From assembly GCA_037074705.1 (NCBI GenBank), contig CM073591.1:130331032-130395031 (forward strand): 64,000 nucleotides of DNA. The letters are read 5' to 3'. Below, piece by piece: positions 21,290-34,200 of this stretch. Within the stretch, counting starts at the first letter, position 1. The number at the start of each line of letters is the position of its first letter. This DNA is from Zhengitettix transpicula. Lineage: Eukaryota; Arthropoda; Insecta; Orthoptera; Tetrigidae. The notes beneath the pieces are model-generated. The model worked only from the letters and a program-made list of their open reading frames with translations. It was not told the DNA's origin and searched no databases. Made by a program: the position numbers and the translations under genes.

Positions 21290-23640
21290 GACGTAAATTT
21301 GTCATTTTAATTTCATGAAATATTTGAAAAGCTTCAAATATTAAATATGTAGTGGATGACCCTTCTTGTACGATCTGTTTAATTTACTTATGTATTGTAT
21401 ATTTGGTACAAGGTTGTCTGCCTGAATAGGGCACGGATGTTTGTAACGAAACGGACTTTTCGAGGCGACACTCATGACCTACTTTTTTTCTCGTAACAAG
21501 AGGACGGGCAGTTTCCCCAAACACATTTAGAATGTTCATTTCTGTGAAGCAAGTCTTGAAATTCAAAATGCATGTGATTACATGTCGCAATAATATTCTG
21601 ATATTTGATTCAGTCGAGACAGAGAACAAATATAGTAGTCACGTGTTCAATTGGAATTTTCCCTATTGTGCTGGAGTATTTCTAGTTTTCAATGTTAAAG
21701 TTTTGGAACGAATACAGGTTGACTTATTTTCTTTGACACAATGATACGATTCCAAGACTGAGTAACATCTTAGTTATCGCGCTACAAGGACGTGTAGCTT
21801 CTTTTAGAACGTTCTCATCCAGATATATTTATCGTTAACTGCTTTACGCGCCTGCATTCCATAACTTACAAGCGACAAGTATGCTTGTAAGGTTACAAAA
21901 TTCAGTTTTCTTAAATACCCGTACTTTTTGTTTGTTTATATTTAAAAATAAACCGCTTTTATAAGTTGGGCTTCTAACTAGCTGGGAACTTACTCAGTCC
22001 TGTGATGTGTGTACTTATTCCCAAATAAACAAAAATAAAATACAGTGTTTCATAATTCAGTGAAATTAATTAACATCACATTAACGCATTGTCTGCATTT
22101 TATGAGTTACTCGTTAGACATGGATTAATAATACTGTTTGTTGAATAACTAGCGTTTCGAAGCAGTGAGATCATGTTAGAGTATGAAGTAAGATTTGTTT
22201 TCCGAGGGAAATATTAATTTCACGTTGGAAATTATTTCGAAATAAATTGCAGCTGAATGTTGATTTACTAGCAGTCAATCTTGTAATTTGGAATAGACAA
22301 ACAAATCGGTTGGAATTTAAGTTTTACAGTACCAAGCCAGAATGCAGAATTACGTGTAATGTAGAATACGTCCTTTTCTAAATGAAAAATTTACGTCTGT
22401 CACAGAAGAATTATGAAAAATAATTTACTTGGAAATGTATCCATAAATGAGATTTTATATAGAATTGTTAAGAGTAATGTAAAATTTAACTTGCAAAATG
22501 TAGATATTTGAATAAGAAAGTACATTAATTTAGTGAATAGTAGAGATATATTTTATATAAACCTTTTATAACGCCGTGCGCCACATTATTTTTGCAACTT
22601 CTGCTCGTTAATATTTGGTGTAATAATAGGAGCTATATAAGTTTTTTTTCTGGGAAATAATGTTCTATTTATAACTGTGGAAGTGACGTGCACTGTCTCA
22701 AAGTTTCAGTTTTTTCTGATTTTAATACAATTGCTTTATATATTTCAATAAGTTAGAATTGCTGGGAGCGTTCCTGTTGAGATTTTTCTATTTTCTGCAC
22801 TTAATTAATCTTACGAATGCAATTGGCTGCATGAAACTACATGATATTCTATATAAAAAAAAGGTTTTATTAACCGAAATACAAATGCAGTTTTCTATAG
22901 CAAATAGTGACTACTCTAAATTTCCACTAGACTCGGAAAAATGAAATAGAAATATGAGAATTCATTGAAATCGAATTAGTTTCCTGTGGTTTTACTGGCG
23001 AATATTTAGGAAATTTTAACATGCTCCCAAATGAGTGGCAAAGTTTACACACAATTTTTTTTTCTGGTGAAGTGAAGATGTCGACGTAACTTCGTGTGTA
23101 AACATCGTATCCCGGTTGAAAATCCGAAATATGATCAACAATTTTGAGTTCATCCCTTTCAAAAGGACCGACAAACAGCAACGCTAGCGAAGACGTCAGG
23201 TATACAGGAAGTGTTAGTTCCTAAGAAATCAGTGGCACATGTGATTGAATTAATTGTTATTACAATTGATAGTTTGTGAAGAAATTGTTAATAGTCAATG
23301 AAATGAAGTTCATTGTTCTTAGTTGGGCTTTTGGTTGCTTGCAGAGATGTTCCAACTAACTTCTTTGCCGTTGTTATGACATCATGCTAAGACACAACTA
23401 TCCTTCTAAGATTCTTTATACATTATGGTCGCTTGTTAGATTTCTACGAGATTTAGGTAAGGCTACCAACAGATAAGACAACGATTACATAGAATCTACC
23501 TTGGTAAACCATATTTAATACGTTTTCAAATTCCGAGGCTTTTTATGACATGGAAGCAATTTCTGGTAAAATTACTGGACTTTTTCTTGACAAAATCCCA
23601 AGAGGACTACGAAACGCCGAGCGTGTCACCCAGAAGTTTT
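21290..23640. other. No recognised feature
   Basis: AT-rich; open frames are short and unrelated to known families. Confidence 0.35.
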
Positions 23641-23649
23641 CGTTCCGGA

Positions 23650-23915
23650 AGTCATTGTTGGAAACCTTTGTAAGGTACCGTAGGTGGGTCCCCTTGTGTC
23701 GCCACTGCACACTTACGCACGTAGACGACAGAGAATACAGAGATGCACAGCACTGAATCACCGAGCAAGGCGCTCTCCTGTCCAGAACTGACTGGGTCTG
23801 CTAATCTCAAACGCCCGAGGCTATTTCGGGGAGGATTTCGTTCCACGGTGACGTCATTACGACGGGACCTTCGCAACTTACGGCGGCCTGGTCCAGGTGC
23901 GAACAGCAGGGGCAA
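23650..23915. promoter_or_regulatory. CpG- and GC-rich island with a CRE-like site
   Basis: About 265 bp of markedly higher GC and CpG content than anything around it, with TGACGTCA (a CRE/ATF palindrome) near 23849-23856 and TACGCACGTAGACGACAG further left. Both strands have weak open frames. It could be an unmethylated promoter or 5' exon of an unseen gene, or a decayed element. No splice-consistent coding exon could be proven. Confidence 0.25.
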
Positions 23916-24339
23916 CATCATCAAATTCATCTACAAAAATCCAGTTTTCACTCTTCCATTGTATCAGTTTTCAGCGTTTACATCTATCCGCTCTCCTTTA
24001 TTTTATATCTTTGCCTTGTATGATCTATTATTGACTTTGCGCTTTCATGTTGGCTACTTTTTTTAAAAAAAAATATTATTAAAATTAACTCTTAGTCCGG
24101 AGGCTTTACAGTTGTGATAATTTATCATAATTAAAGTATTTACAATTTGTAAATATTTAACATGTAAACTTGGGGTCTTGGACATGACCCTTGTCATTCC
24201 AAGTTACAGACGAGAGAAAGCGTCTAACTTGTTTACAACATATTAACGAATGTTTGTCGTCATGATGTTTGGGATCGATCTGATCGTCGGGGAAACTTCG
24301 TGTTATGAAATGCATTAAGGAAGTTATGGGGACGATGGG

Positions 24340-24910
24340 AAGAACGGATGTTTAGGGGTATGTAGTGCCAGTTGGTAGATGGGGGTTAGAGTTAGGTAAT
24401 TCTGGAGTGATTTAGGGGGAAGATGATATCAATTTGGAGTTTACGTTTTAGTCTGCGGTTTTGTGAAGGAGGGGGTGGGTTACTGTAGAAGAGCTCAATG
24501 GTTGGATTTGGATGGTGAAAAGCTCAATAGTTGGATTTGGATGGTTGATAGAGCTATTTATTAGGGACTTGGTGGATTTATGAATTATGGTAGGAATTAG
24601 GGGAATTTCAAGGTATTAGTGGATAACTGAGTTGCGAAGATACCAGAGGCAATTTGAGATTAATTGGAGAATTTTGTTTTGTTTGTATTTTGTTGGAGTG
24701 GGAATAGGCAGTGGATCCCCATATGGCACATGAGTACGACCATGTGTGGTGGATTAAGGATAAATGCTCAGGGATATGGGAGATTTTCTGTTGATAACAG
24801 TTGTTTTATTTTGTTGTTGATTTTGGAGGTAATGTGAGGTTTCCATGATAATTTGGAATCGAAGATAGTGTGGTGTAGTTTGTTGGATAGGTATTTTGGT
24901 CAATTTGGCT
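24340..24910 (-). mobile_element. Jockey-like LINE fragment, minus strand
   Basis: The minus strand gives FDSKLSWKPHITSKINNKIK, then CAIWGSTAYS, INSSINHPNPTIELF and LKRKLQIDIIF. Same region and same G-poor sense strand as the 17.0 kb copy. A short GGATTTGGATGG-type duplication lies within (24495-24545). Dead. Confidence 0.7.
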
Positions 24911-25046
24911 ACCTAAGATCCGTTTTTTTAGAGAAATGAAAATTTGTGTCTGCCTCTGTCACATTTGTTCTCCATTCATATGTCTCACCTCGTTATTAGA
25001 ATACTGCCTTAGTGCTTTCTGGACGTGTCAATTTTTGTCTTATGAA

Positions 25047-25249
25047 ATATATAAATTTCTAAAATGAAAAAAATTACGTCTGATTGAAAATATTGAATAA
25101 GAAAGATAGCCAATAGGCTTTTTGAGTGATGTCAACTGACAAGTGCAGTTGTGTTTCTCAGGCTCTTCTTAGCACCTGACGAAAGGATCCCAGAAATGTT
25201 GAGGGTATTTTTGTCTGAAATGGATATCTTTCTTATTCATTACATAAAT
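25047..25249. repeat. Foldback-family repeat with short direct flanks
   Basis: The arms GAATAAGAAAGATAGCCAA and GGATATCTTTCTTATTCA are inverted. The right half has CACCTGACGAAAGGATCCCAG followed by AAATGTTGAGGGTATTT, a degraded form of the CTGACGAAAGCAACAAGGAT block. ATAAATTTCT flanks both sides. Confidence 0.6.
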
Positions 25250-26472
25250 TTCTGCCCAAGTATATGCTGGTTGTGTAGAACTGTATCCTCAGCTGCTCCA
25301 GTCTGAAATTAGACTCGTGCGGTATTATTTAGTGTTCAAATACTTCCAATTTAAACTCTTAAAATTCTTGTGGCTGTAGACTGTTAATATTTTAATTTAA
25401 TGCAAATTTCAGCTTCTGAAAACATTACATTCCTTGGACTGAAATGTACATTTCCCGTCAGAAATTTGAACGTACTTCCTGAATGCAACAAGCAATACAC
25501 CGTCAATTCGAAGTGCGTGTTCGACTATTACTAGCTGCAAAAAAAGTTGCTCTTCTCATTACACGAAGCGAGTACTGTTTCGCACAGTTTGCTAATTCTA
25601 ATACTAGCTTTCCTTTTTGGTTCTTATTTTAATAATTGCATTATAAATACATGGAAAAAGTTCTAGATTCATCATTCAAAGAACGTAGACCACATGAAAA
25701 TAGTGATTTGCGAGTTTGTCTGAACAATTTATAAAGTGTCAGAGTTAATCTGAGGTTAGCGCATTTTACTTTTGAAGTAAAATATAAAGACTCAAAAACA
25801 TTCTTGTTTTTATAAGACAAGTATGTTTTAATATAAACGGATAATATTAAAGTAAAAGTTGCCAATAATATTTGTTTGTGTAAAATACATAAAATGATTC
25901 TACTGAACTAGAATCTACAGAAGAAGATTTTTTAATAATCTTTAAGGAAATAAAAAAAATGTAAGTATTTTGTGAAATATCGTAAACACTCGCCATATAC
26001 TTCAATATGCAAATGTTAAGTTAAATTGTTTGAAATAACTTAGTGTTCTGGTAATAAGTGCTTGATTATGGACCTTTGTTTGACTTTGCGTGTATTTTCC
26101 TTGTGTCTTTTCGAGGAAAACATCAAATTCTGTATCGTTACTAAAAACTATCGGGACAGAAAAGTTAAAATATATTTTCGAACAATCTGGCATTATAGGT
26201 AACTTGAAAATTATCAGTTTATGAAAGTAAATTCAAAAGTGTGACTTGGTTGCTATGTTTTTATAGTATACAGTGCTTAAGCGGTCGATCGCGGAAATAT
26301 GTCTACATTACTCCTAGATTTTTTTTTAAAAAAAATAGCTCTTTCTATCGTTGCCTCGTACGGCGACACTTTATTAATTATAAAACAGTGATACCTCACT
26401 CTTTATTTTAAATCCAGCGTGAAATTTTAAATATAATTATTGCGCGATGAGACTTTATATTACTAAGATGCT

Positions 26473-26689
26473 CAAAGATTGAAGCCTTTCCCGGTGCAGT
26501 TGTTCAATATATTGTTCTCGGAGCTCAACCGGGTTTTGCATAATTGTAAAACGCAACGTTTCGACGACTAAAAGCTCTGTCGTCATCTTCTAGACTTCGC
26601 CTAGAAGATGACGACAGAGCTTTTAGTCGTCGAAACGTTGCGTTCTACAATTATGCAAAACCCGGTTGAGCTCCGAGAACAATATATTG
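26473..26689. mobile_element. Foldback element with GTCGTCGAAACGTTG arms and 11-bp target duplication
   Basis: Near-perfect inverted arms of about 90 bp (26504-26593 and 26601-26690) with a 7-bp centre. Each arm carries CTAGAAGATGACGACAGAG, loop, then TAGTCGTCGAAACGTTGCG. ACTAAGATGCT lies at 26462-26472 and again at 26690-26700. The left end has an extra CAAAGATTGAAGCC... that the right end lacks; the copy at 42.6 kb has it on the right. A truncated end plus target duplication points to reverse transcription at the target site rather than cut-and-paste. Confidence 0.8.
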
Positions 26690-26849
26690 ACTAAGATGCT
26701 GTTGTGATTAAGCGTCCTTGAATACGTTTAGATCGTGTGCATTGAATATTGGCACACATGTTAACTGAATTAGAATTATCTAGCGTACTTTATCACATGA
26801 AATTATGTGCGGTTTATAAAGCATGAAACGACTGTTCAAAGTATATTAA

Positions 26850-27045
26850 TTAGATAAATAAGTAGCCAAATATCAGACAAGAAAAGTGATAAAATAAATA
26901 CTACACAACATTTCTCCAATCCTATGCTTTTTAGTTTGTCACCTTGTTTCTGCGGTGTGTCGTTCTAACGACTCTTGCGTTTGTTAAACACCTGACGAAA
27001 GCAACAAGGATTTCAGAAACGTTGTTGGGTATTAAATTTTCTGCT
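26850..27045. repeat. Foldback repeat, two inverted GTTTC-type arms
   Basis: The left arm ACTACACAACATTTCTCC and the right arm CCTGACGAAAGCAACAAGGA plus TTCAGAAACGTTGTTGGGTA are inverted copies about 70 bp apart. The right arm shows the CTGACGA...GAAAC layout on the plus strand. Confidence 0.65.
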
Positions 27046-27049
27046 TATT

Positions 27050-29470
27050 ATGAAGTTTTCCGCGAATCGATAGTATTCTTGACCTATGGTAATCTTCTTT
27101 TGACTTTTTATCTGGTACTCCAACGATTGTATACAATGTGTTATCGTTTTTCTTCGCTTTCATGCACTAATTATTTATTTACCCGTATATCGTGTGTCCA
27201 TACACACGGTGCTCCTTATACTGTTTCTCATAGGAATTAAAATAAGGGCAATTTAACTATTTAACTTAATTTTGCTTATTACTTGGCTATTTATTTATTT
27301 TGTCTTTTAACAGAGACGTTTTAGATTTTATAATTTTTATTATCGTTACCTAAGGAAATTGAAATTCTGGCATGCTGTTATATTATTTTGTCTCGAATCT
27401 TTACTCAGATTTATGCCCGTTCTTCTTGGTTTCATGGAGATGAATTCGATTTGAATGGTTTTATTATTGGGTTGTTTCGTTTGGTCGAATTTTGAAGCCG
27501 TTGCCCGCACATCCGCAACGGGGATTTTGCGTGTTTACTTCTTGACGTCATGGCGATTCTGCAGCCAACAAAAACAACGCAGCTATTTTGCTGGCAGGGA
27601 TTCCCAGTCAGAGATCATTCACACCCAGTACAATTTAGCTATTTCCTGGATTGTAATTATCAATTTACCTAGTCATGCCTAAATCTTGTGCGTTTAGACA
27701 ATTGATATGGATGGAATTTGTGAATTTAATCAGTTAGCACCATTTGATGTAAATTTTCAAGTGTACTCGCGAACGATCCCCCCCCCCCCCCAAAAAAAAC
27801 GTATTTGTTAGATACGCCCATTGAATTAAAGCCTTCCGTTAATATATTACAGACAGAAGTGGCACGATACAGCCCTCGTGGTTCTACTCCTTGAAATCGC
27901 CCCAGTATTTGGATGTCGTTGTATCGTTGTCGTATACGGACTTGAGGTTAATGAAACTCGTTCTCCAGTTCTGTTTTAAACTCTCCAGCTATTCTGATCT
28001 TTACATCTGTATCTCCTCTCTGTTCTTCATGACTCCAATCCATTTCAAATCTTTTATTCTTCCTTACTATTTTTATTCACTCGACTATGTTTTATCAGTC
28101 TTTAATCTCAACTTTCTCATTCGAACTATGTTTCATCACTGAATGTGTCTCCTCTCCGCCTCATTTCTCCGCCAACATAGCGGCCGATATTTCTCCTGTC
28201 TAGGACTTCACAAATGTAATCACCATTTGTCTCTCTCGACCAGAAGAATAATCGCTTCTGGAAATGTCGACGCTGTTCTCACGTTTCTTCAGCGGATTCA
28301 ATGTGCTCTTGTTTTTACTAAGTCAAAATTGCATTGAAAAATATTCACGAAATTGTACACCGCCGCGGACAGAATCCCAGTATTTGCTTTGCTTCCAAGA
28401 AATTGACTGCTGTTTTCGCATCCGGATACGAGTCCCGAATACATTGTCCATATTTAATCAATCAACATTAAATAAATTGCGTAATAATAACGCGCAATTT
28501 TTTTGCCGGTCAGTACTTATTGAACTTTTAACATTTATTGCTCCTTAGTTATGCTCGACACTTTAAATAAGAATTTTACTCACTTTTGACGTGAGTACAC
28601 TCACTGCCCAGTCAGTTACATGATACAGCCCATATGTTCGTATTTTCCGCAAATATATTGCTCTTGGTGTACAAGTTTCTTTTGATATTCCTCAGTCATA
28701 CGGTTGTATATTTATTTTCTAAACCAAAATCGATCTTTATTGTCGCCAAATGTAGAAAGTTCTAATTCAAAATATATTTTCAATGACTGATATGTGTGTG
28801 TTGTTAAGTTAGTAATAATAAATTGACATAATAAAGGACGACAATTTAAGACAAATGAAAATGTCACGTTCCCTCCGCATGTCCATTGATAACATCAGGT
28901 GATAAATTTCTTTAAATATGTACACGAGGTAGAAACGATGTTACATTTTTATATTATGTAATATTTTGCATGATTTTTGGGAAATTTATTGTTAAAGTCA
29001 TATTTTGTTAGTGTTTTATTAAATATCCGCTCCATACGTTTTATCAACTGACGGTAATATCTGCGTTAGATAATTTCAGTTGACTTTTTCAACTTAGTGT
29101 GTCGACTAAAAATTTGTTTTATATAACTGACTTATTTCTCATATTTTCAACCTCGACGACTATGGTCTTGTCGTTTTAGAACTATTAATATTGTAATGGA
29201 AAAACTCTTCCGCTCTATTCTTGAATTACATAACCCTCCTTTCGCCAACACGTAAGTTTCATTGTTATGTATAAATATTATGGTTTTGTCTTATGAGTGT
29301 TCTTTCTAAAGCAAGTCATGTGAAAAGGACGCAAACATGTGTTTCAATGTAGCTGAAGGTTCCGTTTCTTATAATTTTTGAAAACCATTATATGAATATT
29401 CAATATATTTTAAGAGGAATAATTATTTAAATCTGTCGTAACATTTACACGCAACTAATTTTACACGTTC
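27050..29470. other. No recognised gene
   Basis: AT-rich, with a C homopolymer at about 27779-27790. Short open frames only. A GC-richer patch at 27490-27620 includes TTGACGTCATGG, another CRE-like site, but no exon was defined. Confidence 0.35.
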
Positions 29471-29476
29471 CGTAGT

Positions 29477-29920
29477 TTTTTTTAGAGTAACATGCTACAT
29501 GAGGATAATCCACGTGGTGGAACTCCCCTTTAATAACATAGTAAGGGATTTGAAAGGGGGGGATGCGGAAGGATAGAGGTAGGTAGCCAACGGTTAACTA
29601 GGGTTCCCGGGCTGTAGTTTAAGGATCCTACCGAAATTTGCCTAAAAGTAATGCAGGACAAACTATAAAACCTGCATTCGGGCATTTGGTTCTTGTCCAA
29701 CGCACTTCCTATGGCGGGAGAGGGGTTTTCTGTGGGGACGCAGGCTCTCCTCCGTGCCTCGACTAGTTTAGGAGGCAGCTGACCGACTATTCCAATGGGA
29801 ATAGCGGACAATTCTTACCGTATGCCCAAGGTCTGTGACCGCGGAACATACACCTCTCAAAACAGGCCGAGGTGCCTCGGCTTGTGGGAACCTTAGTTCA
29901 AAAACGGAGAGGAAAAGACT
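29477..29920 (-). mobile_element. Poly(A)-tailed retroposon family, copy B
   Basis: Minus-oriented (T-run at 29477-29485). It shows GGATTTGAAAGGGG, GGTTAACTAGGG, GGAGGCAGCTGACCGACTAT and GCCGAGGTGCCTCGGCTTGT in the order of copy A, and ends at CGGAGAGGAAAAGA. Copy C follows directly, so the pair is a tandem. Confidence 0.8.
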
Positions 29921-30325
29921 TCTTTTTTTTTTTTTAGGGCAATAGGCTACATGAGGGTAATCCACTTAGGGCAACTCCCCTTTAATAGCATAGGAAGGGA
30001 TTTGAAAGGGGGGATGCGGAAGGGTAGAGGAAGGTAGCCAAGGGTTAACTAGGGCCCCCGGGCTATATTTTAAGGATCCTACCCGGCATTCGCCTAAAGG
30101 AATGCAGGGAAAACCTTAGAAAAACCTGCATCGGGTAGGTCGGGCATTGGGTACTTGTCCCACGCCCTTCCGATAGCGGGAGAGGAGTTTGCTGTGGGGA
30201 CGCAGCTTACCCCTCGCCATGCCTTGGCCTGTTTAGGAGGCAGCTGGCCGACTATTCCAATAGGAATCCCAAAGGTAGCCCCTTCGTATCTCTCCTACAA
30301 GGTTCTGCCTGCGAGAGAACATCCA
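29921..30325 (-). mobile_element. Poly(A)-tailed retroposon family, copy C
   Basis: Starts with a 14-base T-run (its poly(A) tail) directly after copy B. It has the usual blocks, but about 150 bp is missing between GACTATTCCAATAGGAAT and CCCAAAGGTAGCCCC. The head runs to CTACAAGGTTCTGCCTGCGA, GAGAACAT, which defines the 5' end seen in copy F. Confidence 0.8.
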
Positions 30326-31033
30326 TGTTATATATTTTATGAGGTTGAACTATTCGACTGTAATTTTAAACCTTTAATTCACACCGAGTTTTAACTTCTT
30401 GATTGTGAATAAATTTGTAGAGTTGAACTTTTTTCAGTCTTGCTAACATCAAAACAAATTTTGATAGCTGTGCTATTAAAAATTTCTATGCGGCATGTCA
30501 GAACTGAAAAAGAAAATTCGTTATTCTCTAACCCACGCCAGTAAAGTTGATTGGCCTATATAAAAATTAAAAAATTAGAGAAAGTTACTTATGTTCTTAA
30601 ATTAAATTTACATTAATTTTGTTTGTTGAAATTGATTACTGGATGATTAATAGCTGGGGGTCTGCTGTGGTTCTTCATTTGGGAAGAATTTGGTGGTAAG
30701 TAATGTTTATGAATAAAGTTAGTATTGTAAACAGTTAGAGCTTCATTAAACACTGAAATGTGAATTTATTATTTTATTTGTACATACAATAATTTAAATT
30801 GACCGTTTAGCGGTTTGTAGAACACGTAAAGAAAGGAACATCAAAATGAAATGGATCATGCAATCCATAGTTACTCGGTCACATAGAAGTCTGTAGCGTA
30901 GCGGTGGTTCTATGTCAGTAGACAGTATTACCATTCACTGGGACAAAAGGTCATTAAGAGAACGACCTGTTTAGTATCTGGAGTGTGTCCACGTATCTTT
31001 TAGAACTGTCCCGACAGTAAAACGCCGAATAAC

Positions 31034-31039
31034 TTTATT
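31034..31039 (-). terminator. Possible poly(A) signal of PGRP
   Basis: AATAAA on the minus strand, about 40 nt after the PGRP stop codon. Another AATAAA-like site lies near 30775. The hexamer is common in AT-rich DNA, so this is only a position-based call. Confidence 0.4.
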
Positions 31040-31077
31040 GAACGTCTTTTCTCGTTCTGTGTTTGAAAAGTATTTAT

Positions 31078-31280
31078 CTATGTCCTTGGTACAATATCAA
31101 TGAGTGGGTCCCAGTTAGGCCAGGTCTGTATCTCCGCGAAGAGCTTGTTCCCTGGACACTCAGTGGGACGCACCTGACGATGTCCGAGCAGCTTGTACGA
31201 AACGTCAATGGAGCCCCGTTCCACCCCACAACGGATCAGATCTTTCGCAAGATCTAGCATTTCCGTCGATGGAAGAGTTG
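31078..31280 (-). CDS. PGRP: PGRP exon 4 (C-terminal half, stop)
   Basis: The acceptor is TTTTGCAG|CA and TAG is at 31080-31078. It carries LLGHRQVRPTECPGNKLF, which holds the second zinc His, the catalytic Thr and the zinc Cys, and then the family-typical C-terminus ending WPNWDPLIDIVPRT. Confidence 0.94.
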
Positions 31281-34200
31281 CTGCAAAATAATAATTATCA
31301 TTAGTAATTAGTAGGGAGTACAGTTTACCACAACTGAAACGTTACACAAATGATAACAGGTGTAACTGAACAGTCACGAGATTATCATCGGTAATAAAGG
31401 AGACGCAATTAACGTATATATTTAAAGTATGTCGAATGTGACACGATACCCAACAATACTTCAGAAATAAGCCACCATATTCAATAGAATCGACGCCATC
31501 CATACTACACATAGTTAAGAAATTTTAAAGTAGGATAAGCCATTCAATAAAATGAAGTAATGCCCCTGTTTGTCGCAAGGTGAAGTATTCTAAAAAGCAA
31601 TATTGTATAAGTCACGAGAAATAAAATGCCGTGTTGTGTGCGCAGTAGGAGGAGGGAGAAGGTGGAGGGGGAATTGTTAAGTGGGAACCCTCCTCTTGGA
31701 GGAACGCCACTATCATTATTAAAAACATTAATTATATTATTATGAACGAGATATACAGACAGTGGCAGGGTCCTTTTATCACAGCCAGTACTTATCATCT
31801 CTTAACTTTTGCGAATAAGATTTTTGACGTACAATGTATTCTGTACTGAACACAATATAATAATAAGAAGTATAGCCAAATACAGACAAAAAAGTGATAA
31901 TATAAATACCACACAACGTTTCTCGAAGCCTTGTTTCTTTCTTCGGGTGCAGAATAAACGCAAGAGCCTAGAGCCACACAACTGCATTAATCAGTTGACA
32001 AAATTCAAAAGCATAAAACTTTTAATTTTAACACAATATATTTTCTTCTGTCAATGTTTCAGAATAGTTTTTACACTACCTAGTTGCCGTAAGAAAAGTT
32101 CGTGTTAATCTGAGCTCCGACCTACCCCTATCCTACAATTACAGGTCAGTGGACCACTGCGCATCGTAATTAGACGTGTCTAACTATTTATCCCCATCTA
32201 TATCTACTATATTTAGCCAGGATCATATTTTTCTATGAAATGATCGTAATTTTGATTTGAAATTTAATGGCAACGGTAGATTAGCTTATGATTATCGGAT
32301 GCTCAAATATCTAATTTTGAGAAAAATAGGTCGAATATTAAGGTTACAGAATCAGAAGCTTATGATCAGAACATATATTCCATACTATATGAATATTGTT
32401 CTAAACGTCGCACTTTTTACTACTTCCTCTTTTCATCAACCTGCCTGCTTCATAAACTCACATTTTCATACTGTTTTGTCTCAAATGAGCAATAGCAATG
32501 GAACATCCTATAAAAATTACTCAATATTAACGATGGGCTAACCATCGTGAATTTAACTAACGCGAGATCTAAAAGAATCAGGACTATGAACGTTAACATT
32601 TCTGGGATGGGATGACATTGCCTCGGTCTAATAGTTACGTATTTGGCAATAGGGTAGTTTTTCTCACGCATCCAATTTGGACACTCGGATAAATGGCCGA
32701 AATTTTTTATTATATCTCCTTATCTTCTTTCTTCACTGACAAAGATACGGCTCAATCGAATGTTATTAAATTTTTCGTTTCTAAAATTTCTTTTCTAACT
32801 AAACGGAAATTTGGTATATATAATTGAAAAGTTTAAGGAGGTAATTACAGGGTAATAGATATCTTGTAATTAATTAGATGCATTTTTAATCTCCAAAATG
32901 ATTTTACAAGGATTAAAAAATATTCGACAGTAATTATCTATGTAGGAAATAAAATCGATTAATATACGTTGGAAAACGTGTTGCATGTGTATCGAACCTA
33001 CCAAGAGATAATCTTTTAAAAATTCAATACGTTTCAATGCTTGTTGTTGTTATTTCCAAACCAAATGGCATTATACTGGTTTTACAAAAAATGATGTTGT
33101 TTTTTATTACGCAGATATGTCGTAGGGGCAACTAAAATTTACGTTATTATTGTTCCGAACAAAAACTTTACAAAATGTTAGTGTTACTCTAAACATCCTT
33201 ATGCTAAAAATGGTTAGTAAATTTTAATATCAGTGAAATACTTGTATAATTTTTCCAAAAAACAGGTCAGAATATAAAGACGACTAGTTTTTATCATTTC
33301 TCGTTTATTATTTTATCCTCATGTCGCAGTAAGATAGCCCAACAGGTGTGACGTAGACGACCACTCTGCATTCGCTATAAAGATTAATTATGAATATTCA
33401 TAATATTAATTATGAATAACATAATTTTGTTATCGCCAATCTTGCATACCTATTGCGTATTATTATAATCGAGAATATTGTCTTACAACTGCAGTTGAAC
33501 ACCCATTGTAATTTGTTAAATGTTCTTTACGTAAGGAATTTATTTGGGTAGGTAGGAGAGATACGAAGGGGCTACCTTTGGGGATGCCTTTTCCTCTCCG
33601 TTTTTGAACTAAGGTTCCCACAAGCCGAGACACCTCGGCCTGTTCTGAGAGGTGTATGTTCCGGGGTCACAGACCTTGGGCATACGGTAAGAGTTGTCCG
33701 CTATTCCCATTGGAATAGTCGGCCAGCTGCCTCCTAAACTGGTCGAGGCACGGAGAAGGAAATGCTGCGTCCCCACAGCAACCTCCTCTTTCGCTATCGG
33801 AAGGGCGTGGGACAAGTATCCCGACCTACCCGATGCAGGTTTTTCTAGGGTTTTCCCTGCATTTCTTTTTCATGCGTCTTTTGCTTGCATTAATTATATG
33901 ATGAATTTTAGTAATTAAGGACGTGATCCGAATTCTACGCCGAAATTATAAGAGAGTTAAGGGAATTATTAATGTTAATAAATAAAGGGACCTTGTGAGG
34001 ATAAAGTGGAAAGTATAGGACAACTAGCGAGAAGACGTGGATAACATTTTGATCAACAGGAGGATTTCAGAAAGGATTTCTACGATAAGTGAAGACAAAA
34101 TTATATTAACTTTCAGTTACCAGATTTTGTTCAATGTCACTAAATTTAATTTTGCCAAAATAAATTCCTCACGATAATTTACGCATAAAGAAAGAGTTTT

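Noticed and set aside
33694..33918. Recurring short frames starting MSAIPIGIVGQLPPK in several retroposon copies
   Set aside because: They recur because the DNA repeat recurs; each copy has different shifts and ends, and copy-to-copy changes show no sign of coding constraint.
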